Source of the DNA: Yarrowia lipolytica
Lineage: Eukaryota > Ascomycota > Dipodascomycetes > Dipodascales
Reading direction: 5' to 3'
Length of the DNA stretch: 64,000 bases
Assembly: GCF_001761485.1 (NCBI RefSeq)
Contig: NC_090772.1
Coordinates: 992,001 to 1,056,000 of the forward strand
A model generated the notes under the pieces. The model worked only from the letters and a program-made list of their open reading frames with translations. It was not told the DNA's origin and did no database searches. Each line of letters opens with the position of its first letter. Positions within the stretch are counted from its first letter, which is position 1. The position numbers and the translations under genes are program-made. Shown piece after piece: positions 29,477 to 38,271 of this stretch.

Positions 29477-31267
29477 TTAGAAGAGCCACCGGCCGATTTT
29501 CTGGAAAATGTTGGTGGGAGGGACCTCTGTATAATCTTCGGTGTACTCGTCAATTTCCTTCTTGCCGGTCAGGAAGTCGATTTCCGTCAACTTCTTGAAC
29601 TTGGTTCGCTTGATGAGCTTCCAGGCGATAAAGATGACCACGTCAATAGGGATCATGATGTACGAGAAGAGGAAGGTGGCTGTGGACCAGTGGCCGTTGA
29701 CGAAAACGGTCCAGCCAGACAACAGCAACATGACGCCTGCGCAGGTGAGACCCACCCATGCACATCCGGGCTGCCAGAAGGACTTGAACGGCAGCGAATC
29801 TCGCGAAATGCCCTGGGCCCGCAGCCCGTAGAAGAAACGCAGGTAGGTGGAGCACAAAATGCAAAAGTTGATGAGCTGGGAGGCGGTAACAATGTTGACC
29901 AGCCAGTTGAGCACGACTTGGGCAGTGTTTCCGAGTTGCAGGAACGACAGCAGCCCGAAACAGAGCACGACAATGACGGCAAAGATGGGCACGCCTTGTT
30001 TGGTGCACTTGGCAAAGATTCGGGGAGCATGGCCCTCGAGAGCGAGACCATAGAGAGTTCGACTGGCACAGTAGGTGAACGAGTTTCCTGCGGAGAAGGC
30101 GGAGGTGAGCACCAGACCATTCATGATATGGGGAAGCACCTTGATGTTGAGTCGCTGCATTCCGATGACGTAGGGGGAAGCAGCAGCGCCAGGCTTTCCA
30201 CTGTTGATAGCGTCCAGAAGCTCCGGGTCGTTGTAAGGAACAATGATGCCCACAGCAAGAGCTCCGAGAATGAAAAAAAAGGACAGACGGTAAAGCACAG
30301 CCTTGTAGGCCTTAGGCATGACGACTCGGGGGTTGACGGCCTCTCCAGCAGCCATTGACACGTATTCGGGTCCAGCAATGGAGAACGCAGCCTGAACGAG
30401 ACAAGCAAAGAAGCCCAGGAATCGACCCCACGAGCCCGTATCCATGTACTCGGCAAAGGCGCCGGGATTGTTCCAGTATCGGAATCCGTAGGCGTCATGT
30501 TGGGGGTTTCCTCCGCACATGGTGATGAAGGTGAAGAGAATGACACCGACAGCGAGCAGAAGTTTACCCAGAGACAGCCAGAACTCGGTTTCTCCGTAAA
30601 GTCCGACAGCAAAGACATTGATGATGGCGTAGAGAACACATTGCACAACCAGTGGAATAGCTACCGAGTATCCGTCTACCCAAAAGTGCAGAATGATATT
30701 AACAGCCGTGATTTCAAAGGGCACTTGCACGGCTTGTAGCAGGAAGAAGTTCCAGCCGGCCATGACTTCGAATGATTCGTCGACATATCTTCCTGCAAAT
30801 CGGATGAAGGGAGACGAAATGGGCAAGTAGGTGACCATCTCAGCGGTGGTCATGGTAATCATTAGAATGGGTATACACCAGAGTGTGAATCCAAGGAAGA
30901 GCGACGCGGGGCCACCCTTGACCAGAGCAGCTCCAATCTGAACAAACAGCACTGTTCCAATCGTTCCTCCGATTCCAATCAGCTGGATATGACGAGCCTT
31001 GAGTAATCTTTGGGTGGTATGGTATGACGGGGGTTTGGACGACTGTTCCGAGAACCGCGGGGGCTCCTCGGACTCTTCTCCGCTTGTCCGGATGGCATGG
31101 GTCTTTTCATAATCTGGAGGGAGAGACACGAGAGACGAGGTTTGAAACAGACCATTGGAGTCGGTTCGGTTGATGACAATCTCTCCGTCGCCCCGGTTAC
31201 GCACCTGGGTCTTGCCGTCAGCGCTCTGGCTGATTTTGCCGCTTATAGACGCCCAAATGCCGCCCAT
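29477..31267 (-). CDS. AGP2: Agp2-like amino acid / carnitine permease
   Basis: This 596-residue transporter belongs to the yeast amino acid permease (YAT) family. From memory it matches S. cerevisiae Agp2 closely in several blocks: KGGPASLFLGFTLWCIPILM, TTAEMVTYLPISSPFIR, GGNPQHDAYGFR, IAGPEYVSMAAGEA and PRVVMPKAYK. Its length is also close to Agp2. Agp2 takes up carnitine and polyamines and acts as a plasma-membrane sensor of uptake systems. About 120 N-terminal residues are hydrophilic; twelve membrane segments begin at the conserved ARHIQLIGIGGTIGTVLF near residue 91. The start is the ATG at 31267. Upstream lie a TATATA element and a run of GGGG blocks. Substrate specificity cannot be fixed from sequence. 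Confidence 0.88.
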   Translation of the reverse strand: MGGIWASISGKISQSADGKTQVRNRGDGEIVINRTDSNGLFQTSSLVSLPPDYEKTHAIRTSGEESEEPPRFSEQSSKPPSYHTTQRLLKARHIQLIGIGGTIGTVLFVQIGAALVKGGPASLFLGFTLWCIPILMITMTTAEMVTYLPISSPFIRFAGRYVDESFEVMAGWNFFLLQAVQVPFEITAVNIILHFWVDGYSVAIPLVVQCVLYAIINVFAVGLYGETEFWLSLGKLLLAVGVILFTFITMCGGNPQHDAYGFRYWNNPGAFAEYMDTGSWGRFLGFFACLVQAAFSIAGPEYVSMAAGEAVNPRVVMPKAYKAVLYRLSFFFILGALAVGIIVPYNDPELLDAINSGKPGAAASPYVIGMQRLNIKVLPHIMNGLVLTSAFSAGNSFTYCASRTLYGLALEGHAPRIFAKCTKQGVPIFAVIVVLCFGLLSFLQLGNTAQVVLNWLVNIVTASQLINFCILCSTYLRFFYGLRAQGISRDSLPFKSFWQPGCAWVGLTCAGVMLLLSGWTVFVNGHWSTATFLFSYIMIPIDVVIFIAWKLIKRTKFKKLTEIDFLTGKKEIDEYTEDYTEVPPTNIFQKIGRWLF

Positions 31268-31326
31268 TCTGCTGATATAGAGGTGGTGTTAAAGGTGCAG
31301 CCATTATCTGGGGTGGGAAGGCTTGG

Positions 31327-31335
31327 GTATATAGG
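31327..31335 (-). promoter_or_regulatory. TATA-like box of the AGP2-like gene
   Basis: TATATA at about 60-65 bp upstream of the ATG at 31267, read on the minus strand as CCTATATACCC. Position and sequence fit a yeast TATA element. Confidence 0.45.
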
Positions 31336-31353
31336 TATTGCAATAGAGTTTCT

Positions 31354-31423
31354 GGGGTGTGCATTTGAGGGTCTTGGGGTGTTTTGGGGTGTTTTGGGGT
31401 GTCCTATGGGGCCTATTGTGGGG
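31354..31423 (+). promoter_or_regulatory. G-quadruplex-like GGGG array upstream of AGP2
   Basis: At least six GGGG runs occur in 70 bp, including three spaced exactly ten bases apart in a GGGGTGTTTT tandem repeat (31376-31399). Four runs with loops of six to nine bases meet a relaxed G-quadruplex pattern. The G-rich strand is the template strand of the AGP2-like gene. Folding has not been shown. Confidence 0.5.
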
Positions 31424-33573
31424 CGATTTTGGTGGGAGAAACGCGATTATTGGGGTATTTCATGTCGTTAAATTCGATTATTTTGTGAAAACTGGCCAAA
31501 ACCGACCTCGAACACCTCCGTGGAGTCTCGTTCGCTTGCCAGTGCTCGGTTCGAATATAGTTTGCAGCATTGCAGTCGGCTGATTACAGTTCGAGAGGTA
31601 CAAGAGCCGTATGACAAGAAAATTTTTAGTGTTTTCCTTGGCGCTGGGATCGAGGGTTGGGCGATCTTGGACTTGTGGGCTCGTTTTCTTTCTGCGTTTC
31701 TTTGGTCACGTGGCGGGCCATCTCAGGCACATCCCTACTATGTCGGCACACTGCTTCATCTCGCGGCTTCCATTTTCGGACAGCCGAGGTCAATTGGGAC
31801 AAGATACGCACTAGCGACTTGGGTTTTTTTAGGCTTCGCGGATTAAAGTACCTTGAACTACTAAGGTGATTAGAAAGATATGGCCTTGAATGTGATATCT
31901 ACGCCCAGCTGGTGACTGGCTGCCGCCATGGCAAACACTATTGGGGTTCCGGAGATGATTTTCGCCATAATAATACCCCGAAAGTAGGGGCAAGGAACGG
32001 GCCCCCAGACTACTCAAATACCAGACGACACGACGTCCCCGCATCGAGGCTCTGAGGCTATGCACTTCCAGAGCCCGTGTTAACGCACGCGACAAGCAAC
32101 ATAGCAGACGCTTCTTGACCAAAAGATGGAGGCTAGATTTAGAGGTGGCCTGTATTGAACCAAGCAAGCTGTTTGGGGAGCTCGCAGGTGATAGAGATGT
32201 CGGTCAGGTGAAATTTGTCGATCCAATGTCTGAGACAAGTGTTGGAGCACTTTGCGAGTACAATACTTGTACAAGGAGATTAAATTTTCTCCATGCCCTG
32301 CTCAACTCGATGATTCACAGCAACAAACCGTGCATGCTGCAGGTGTAGACAATCACCTGTAGCTGCCGTACAGTAGTTGCTGGGATGTATTGGGGCTTGA
32401 TGGCCGTGTGGGACGCGAAAACGTACCGATTTGCCCTGTTGTGAAAGTGGTGAAGGTCTCCATTTCCGTCAAGCCACAACAGTTTCGATACATATTTGGT
32501 GCATCCAGAAGGCCATCTTTTTTCGTATCGTATGCACTCAAGCCATGTCTCAAGACTGAGTTAGACGAGAGCTGCTGCATTCTTCGACCACCATGAGCCC
32601 TCACCAAACCTCACCGACATAGGCCCATTCACCCCATTAACCCATTCGAAGAGGGGAAATACGAGTGAACAAGACAATGGCCTGTTTTGGACTGCTTGTG
32701 ACGTCATTGAACCGCTGATGGGACTAAGCTCGTTTTTAGTGTCCAAAAAGCCCCTATATTAGAACGAATAAGCCTTTTGATTAGCGTCTAACTCGATTCT
32801 TGGAAATGCCAATGTGTCGGGTTCCTAGATATCGGTCTCAAAGATGCCTTTCATCCAGCTGTCCAGTGTTTCTATCCCACTTTTCCACCATGTTATTGTG
32901 TTTATTAAAATACACCACCTATTGGCTAGCGTTGTCCTGTCCCTACGTGCAGCACTGTGACGTCACCCCACGGGGTTTTCTCGGCCTGCAAGAACACACA
33001 TGGGCCCCGAAATCGGCCGAGAAATAACACCCACCATTTTCCGTTTAATGAAACCCAACAGGTCTCATCTCCACCACCGTTTGTGGTCTTGTCTTGTGCT
33101 GTCTTCCACCAGTTTAAAAATAGTTCGCTCAAAGCCTGGACGGTCAAATACGCCCTTTGCCCAGGATACAGGGGTGTGAAACCATTAATTAAACACGAGT
33201 ATCGTGATATAATGAGACAATTGAACACGACAAGATAAATTACCACACGTCCAAGTCCATTGTTTCTTTTTCTCTGGTCAAGGAAGCCTTCGTTCTGGAC
33301 GTACAGTTTGGAAGAAGAGGACGAATATTTGCACATCCCAGTCACAAGGTGAAGACTTCTGTGGAGTGTACATACGGAATGCAAAGAGGTTTAGTTTCAT
33401 CTCACTGGGCTCAACAGATTCAGTATCTGCATATTCCGATCTTCTACAATGCAGACACCAACAAATTGGGGTTGCCCTCTAAAACCTTTGTAGCTTTTGA
33501 GCGACAGCATCCGTTGTCTTCCTCGCAATTCCTTCTTTCGTGACTTCATGATATTAATAAATACTTGCACCCA
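31424..33573. other. 2.1 kb spacer, no gene seen
   Basis: This lies between the AGP2-like promoter and the 3' end of ETP1. The longest frames (112 codons at 31829-32167 minus, 152 codons at 32926-33384 minus) have no recognisable similarity and no coding bias. No RNA gene was recognised. Confidence 0.5.
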
Positions 33574-35145
33574 CTACTTCTTCTTGTTCTTCTTCTTCAT
33601 CACCAGGGTACCCTCCTTGACATCCTCGTCTGCATCCTTCAACTTATCTCTGGCCTCAAGGAAAAACATGACATCTCGTAGCTGTTCCTCCAGATCCTTG
33701 ATCTGAGCCTCCTTGGCCATCTTATCAGTCTGTAGCTTCTTCACCTTGGCCATCATGGCGCCCGAAATGGCCTTTTCATCTTGAAGAGACTGTCGAAATG
33801 TCTTACTCAACTGGCTCAGTTTCTCACTATCAGACTGACACTTGGCGAGCTCCTTTCTGAGTCGTTCGTTCTCGGACATCAACGAGTCGTCCAGCTTGGC
33901 CACCTCCTTTTTGGCCTCGAGCTCCTTCTTGACCCTCTCTTTTTCCCTATGCACTTCCAGTCTCATCTCCTCCACTTTTTTTGCCGAGTCTGCAAACAGA
34001 GCCTCGTAGTACTCCCGCTGAGAATCCAGCTGTGACGTCAACAAAGCCGTGTACTCCAGAGCCAACTGTTCCACGTCTCCACTTTTTTTGCCGTCGTCAG
34101 AGTACACGAACTTGCTGTTGCTGGAGCTACTGGACTCGTCCAACTCCACCAGCTTGCCCACATCGCTCTGAATCAACCGATGAACATAACCATCACTCAC
34201 ATAGTCCCAAACTCGTTGCGTGGACATTTCCATGGCGTACCCGTGTCCTGTTTGGTCAAAATGAGAATGAGCATGGCCCAGAGCATACCGCCCACATCCA
34301 ATGTTGCCACAAATCAAACAAATCCACGTGTTTTCTGTTCCCCCACAAGTCGTACATGCCCCTGGAGGAGCAGCAGAGTTGCCCACACTGCTCTTTCTGC
34401 CACTGTATCGACAAACAGGACAATTTCCACCAGCCCACTTGCTCAAACAGTGACAGTGGAACGTGTGTTCGCACAAGATGGTTGCCAAACCGGTGATATC
34501 ACTGTCCATACGCTCCAGGCAGACAGGACAAGTAGGCAGCTCTCGCAAATCAGGAGTAGGAGGAGGTAGCGGTTTACCTTTGCTGAATCCATTGGTGAAA
34601 GGATCCAACAATAGGTACGGGAAGTTGTCTGCCCCAACTACGCTTGTATTATTACTAACTTCGCCTCCCACGCTGATATCATGGATAAACACACATAGAC
34701 AAGTCTCAGGATCCATGCTATTAAACACCTTGCCAGAGTACTTGTCAACAAAGTCCTGGGCGCGTTCAACCATACGGAACTTGAGAAGTACCATGTTTCG
34801 GTTCACTTCTCGACTCGATTTGATGACTCTGATATGTGAAATGTCCTTCTCACAAGAATGCAAGCTGATGAACCCCAGAAAGTCGGATGCAGTCATATAG
34901 CTGGGGACTGCCAGAATAGCCACAATCAGAGAGGGCACCGGAGACACCTCTTCGACCTCAGTCGAGCTGGATGCATTGTTGTTGCCTCCTCGAAACAGCC
35001 GAACCACACCTTTGCCGAAATACTCGCCCTTGACAGCGTCCATGCTTTTGCCCGTGTCGTTGTCGAAGCCGGAGATGGTCACACTACTAACTCGCCAGTC
35101 GCTGAAACTGGAACGGGGGTCGAAATCGAGTTCTAGAGTGTACAT
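33574..35145 (-). CDS. ETP1: Etp1/BRAP2-like RING and UBP-zinc-finger protein
   Basis: This 523-residue protein has the domain order of yeast Etp1 (YHL010C) and human BRAP2/IMP. An RRM-like BRAP2 domain spans about 70-160 (PSLIVAILAVPSYMTASDFL; RNMVLLKFRMVERAQDFVDK). A C3H2C3 RING finger lies at 206-245 (CPVCLERMDS, CEHTFHCHCLSKW, CPVC). A UBP-type zinc finger lies at about 264-305 (CTTCGGTENTWICLICGNIG through HAHSHFDQTGHGYA). A long coiled coil at 365-505 and a lysine tail (KKKNKKK) complete it. All RING ligands are visible. The family acts as ubiquitin ligase; yeast Etp1 is linked to ethanol tolerance and transporter turnover. The ATG at 35145 is the first Met. A TTAGGG doublet lies about 40 bp upstream. 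Yeast Etp1 has 585 residues. Confidence 0.93.
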   Translation of the reverse strand: MYTLELDFDPRSSFSDWRVSSVTISGFDNDTGKSMDAVKGEYFGKGVVRLFRGGNNNASSSTEVEEVSPVPSLIVAILAVPSYMTASDFLGFISLHSCEKDISHIRVIKSSREVNRNMVLLKFRMVERAQDFVDKYSGKVFNSMDPETCLCVFIHDISVGGEVSNNTSVVGADNFPYLLLDPFTNGFSKGKPLPPPTPDLRELPTCPVCLERMDSDITGLATILCEHTFHCHCLSKWAGGNCPVCRYSGRKSSVGNSAAPPGACTTCGGTENTWICLICGNIGCGRYALGHAHSHFDQTGHGYAMEMSTQRVWDYVSDGYVHRLIQSDVGKLVELDESSSSSNSKFVYSDDGKKSGDVEQLALEYTALLTSQLDSQREYYEALFADSAKKVEEMRLEVHREKERVKKELEAKKEVAKLDDSLMSENERLRKELAKCQSDSEKLSQLSKTFRQSLQDEKAISGAMMAKVKKLQTDKMAKEAQIKDLEEQLRDVMFFLEARDKLKDADEDVKEGTLVMKKKNKKK

Positions 35146-35183
35146 TGTTAGCGTATCATGGAATTGTGGGAAGGTGTATGGTG

Positions 35184-35196
35184 TAGGGTTAGGGTT
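35184..35196 (+). promoter_or_regulatory. TTAGGG doublet upstream of ETP1
   Basis: TAGGGTTAGGGTT lies about 40-50 bp before the ETP1 start codon. It is the second such doublet in a proximal promoter in this window, the first being before SUI1. The motif suggests a Tbf1/Tay1-type site. Confidence 0.45.
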
Positions 35197-35634
35197 GTAT
35201 TGATGCGGGAGGGGAGGCCGGAGGGAGAAGGCTGTGAAATCGAAATTACGGCGTCGAATTCATCAAGAGAGGGTCTTAACCTGTTATTGATACCACCTTC
35301 TATGGATTTTATCAAAAAAAGCAGTCCTTGGTTTGAATGCAACTATTGTTATTTTTTTTTTTTTCGCATATACCATTCATTTAATTATAACTTTGCCCGT
35401 GAAAGAAAATAACCTTTGAAATGAATGTACGCTTACACGAATATGATGGGTTTCTCTACATGAAGCTATTGAGAAGTCCCCAACTAATTTCTAAAGTTAG
35501 TTGGTAATGCCAACTAAATACTGAACAATGGGCAGTCTCGAGGCGCGCCATTTTACATCACTAATGTTCATTATTCCGCCCCAGGTCTATTGTTTGCGTT
35601 CTATTTACATCTATATAATGTCTATGTACAAGTT

Positions 35635-37323
35635 TTAAGCCCATCTAGAGGAGCTCTGGAGCTTGTCACCCCACTTGATAAGGACAAGGGGAATCAGACC
35701 CATGAGGACTCCAATACATCCAACCAGAGTAGTTCCCCATCCCACGGGGAACTTGGAAGGTCCCAGAGTGGTGAACATCTGGTGGGCGAAGAGAGGAAAA
35801 CCTCCAGCCACAAAGGCTCGGAACAGACCGTTACCTGCGAAGACAGATGCAATGTACTTGGGGTAGGAGCCCGAGAGGTAGTTGAACACGGTCTGGAAAA
35901 TGAAGAGCATACCGATGATGCAAAGTCCTGATGCAATAATGGGGACAATCCAATGAATGGATTTGTGAGCGGTCCATGCGAAGAAGAAGAGAGATGCAGG
36001 GAAGATGGTGGAGCCAATTAGACAAAGCTTCATGAACATGGACACTGGAGGGAAGTTTCCCTTGAGAACAGGACGAGTGAACTTGTTGTAAATGATTGGC
36101 AAGTACATCGCCACTCCTACAAAGCCTCCAACAATGAGGCCGAGGTAAGCAAGACCAGACTCAATGGTGTTGAAGCGATGTGTTTCGGTGAAGACAATGG
36201 GGAAGGCCTCGAACCAACTGTAGAGAGTGGAGTAGAGCAGTGCAATGTAGAGGCCCAGAGCAAAGACAACGGGTTCTGTGAAGGTGATGAGAATTGGCCT
36301 GAGTAGAATGTCATAGGCCACAGTTGACAATTTCTTGCTGGCCCATTCCTGCCGAGCGGCAGTAGTGTACTTCTTTCCTGTCAACTTGTGCAGTCGTCGG
36401 GCTCGTCGGTGCAGAATGTTTCCTTCTGACGTCTCTGGAAAGAAAAAGAAGAGCACTACAAGGCAGAGACCGGAGATCATGGCCAGGACCCAGAAAGTCC
36501 ACTTCCAGCCCTTGACCTGAGCAAACACACCTCCCAGAACTGGTCCAAACACGGGTCCACAGATGGACGAGATGGCCCACAAGGCCAGAGCAAAGGGAAT
36601 GTACGCAATCTCGTACATGTCTCCAAAGGTGGCACCAGAAGTAGCCAGAGCTGGTGACGAAAAGATACCTCCCAGGAATCGCAGGATGATCAAAGATCCG
36701 ATATTGTGACAGAGAGCTGTGGGCACTTGCAGAATCACAAAGATGGCTAGAGTGACAATATAGATCCACATTCGACCGACAGCGGGATGTTCAGACAGAG
36801 GGGAGAAGACCACCGGTCCAATGCCGTAACCAAAGACGAAGACCGACAATGGAATCAGACCAGCCACCTGAGATATATGAAAGTCGGCCATAATCTCAGG
36901 AAGGGCAGGCGTGTAGATGGAAGAACCAATGTAGACGGAAAATGTCAGAATGAGAACCTGCGAGGAACTGATGGACTTCTTGACGGACGACCAGTTCTTG
37001 GGATTGTCCGGATCATCAGGTCCATACCAACCCACATACAGTTCTTCGGACTCCGAACCGGAACCCTTTTCCATGTTCCCTCCGTTTAAGATAGACGAAC
37101 CGTCCGAAGTCTCGAGAGGTCTTTCATCGTGGTTCCCGCGGTTGCCGTCCACATCAATGCCGTCAAAAGCATCCTCTAGACCCCGCTCAACATCGTCGTG
37201 TTTGTGTGTCGGTGGGCCGTACCAAAACTCCGTGGGAACTTGAAACCCTGCTCGTTCCTCGGGGTACGGAAACAAACGTCCCCTCGAGGCATAGTTCAAT
37301 AGTTGGGTGAAAGCTGTGTCCAT
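35635..37323 (-). CDS. MFS multidrug efflux pump, FLR1/MDR1 type (DHA1)
   Basis: This 562-residue transporter belongs to the DHA1 drug:H+ antiporters, closest by eye to Flr1 and Candida Mdr1. The N-terminal 135 residues are cytosolic and end in the signature YGPDDPDNPKNWSSVKKS before the first membrane segment. The 12-segment core shows GSSIYTPALPEIM, LSEHPAVGRMWIYI (motif A region), ILRFLGGIFSSPALATSGA and SICGPVFGPVLGGVFAQVKG (the motif C-like region of antiporters). A PETSEGNILHRRARRL loop lies after segment 6. The start is the ATG at 37323 (MDTAFTQLLNYASRG); the frame is open a little further but without another ATG. Such pumps give resistance to azoles, benomyl and similar compounds and are usually driven by Yap1 or Zn2Cys6 factors; specificity here is unknown. 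Confidence 0.88.
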   Translation of the reverse strand: MDTAFTQLLNYASRGRLFPYPEERAGFQVPTEFWYGPPTHKHDDVERGLEDAFDGIDVDGNRGNHDERPLETSDGSSILNGGNMEKGSGSESEELYVGWYGPDDPDNPKNWSSVKKSISSSQVLILTFSVYIGSSIYTPALPEIMADFHISQVAGLIPLSVFVFGYGIGPVVFSPLSEHPAVGRMWIYIVTLAIFVILQVPTALCHNIGSLIILRFLGGIFSSPALATSGATFGDMYEIAYIPFALALWAISSICGPVFGPVLGGVFAQVKGWKWTFWVLAMISGLCLVVLFFFFPETSEGNILHRRARRLHKLTGKKYTTAARQEWASKKLSTVAYDILLRPILITFTEPVVFALGLYIALLYSTLYSWFEAFPIVFTETHRFNTIESGLAYLGLIVGGFVGVAMYLPIIYNKFTRPVLKGNFPPVSMFMKLCLIGSTIFPASLFFFAWTAHKSIHWIVPIIASGLCIIGMLFIFQTVFNYLSGSYPKYIASVFAGNGLFRAFVAGGFPLFAHQMFTTLGPSKFPVGWGTTLVGCIGVLMGLIPLVLIKWGDKLQSSSRWA

Positions 37324-38271
37324 GACCAGGAGGAGCTGGGTGTGCGTGCCAAGCTGCAAATGACTTCTATTGCATAGATGAAGAATGCACCGAACAATTG
37401 GAGCGACAGCCCGGGATACTTATAATCGCATCCTGATTCTATTATCATTACGGTTTCCCTCCAATCCCTCACCCAAACCCCTCGTAAAGGTGGCGGACAC
37501 TCTATTGACCAGCCGCATAGAGAGATGAAATCTGAAAGCCTTGCAGGAAAACCGTTCCAATGAGGGAATTCAGGTAGCGGGTTTTGCAGAAAGAGATAAA
37601 TGAATTTCAAAGAGACTTCACTACCACAGAAGCAAGGACATAGACGCACCCAAGACCGAGTACAGACGAAAATAAACCGAGCTGTGTATCGCAGATGAGC
37701 AAATACAGACTTGCTGACTATACACCATGCGCTGTGTCCTCCAGAGCCGTTAATTCGATCTGAATGGCGAGTTGCAACTTCCACACCATGGAACAGCCCG
37801 CCAATCTGTATTCCCCGTCGTGCTAATGCGCCAAAAGGTGTTCCAGTGTTATTTGCTCTTTTTTTCTTTCTCCCCTGTCCGCATCTCCTTTGCTCGGTTA
37901 TATCCGCTAAAGACGCGCGGTTAAGGCCCAGTGCATGTCAGTTGCATATCCTGCATGCACTAACACCTTTTTAAAGTGCCCAGAACTTGAATTTCTGAGC
38001 CGCATGCAAGATTACAAAGATAGGGAAACCAACCCCTTCTCTTCAATCTGTAAAAGACACGACTTGATGACAAATAGTACACCTTCAAACCCCTATACTG
38101 CACTCTACGCTGCTTCGCCTACAGAAAGCTATTAGCATGACTTTTTTAGAATGGAGCTATGTACATGTTTTTTTCGATGGAGTTCCAGTACAACGTGCAT
38201 GCCAACACACCAACACTTGCAGACACCTCCCCGGCGAGTCCCGGAGGAGACAAGTTCCAAAAATTCCCTGG
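37324..38271. other. FLR1-like promoter and downstream spacer
   Basis: About 950 bp upstream of the drug pump and downstream of the gene at 38272. It contains short frames only (up to 162 codons at 37296-37784 minus, which overlaps the pump start). Nothing else was recognised. Confidence 0.5.

Noticed and set aside
29417-30358. A 313-codon open frame on the plus strand
   Set aside because: It is antisense to the well-supported AGP2-like gene and has no similarity; it follows from the codon composition of that gene.
32926-33384. A 152-codon minus-strand frame as a gene
   Set aside because: There is no similarity and no codon bias, and it lies in the AGP2/ETP1 spacer among other chance frames.
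37324-37359. Longer N-terminus of the drug pump
   Set aside because: The extra codons contain no ATG; the first is TTG. The ATG at 37323 gives a family-like N-terminus.
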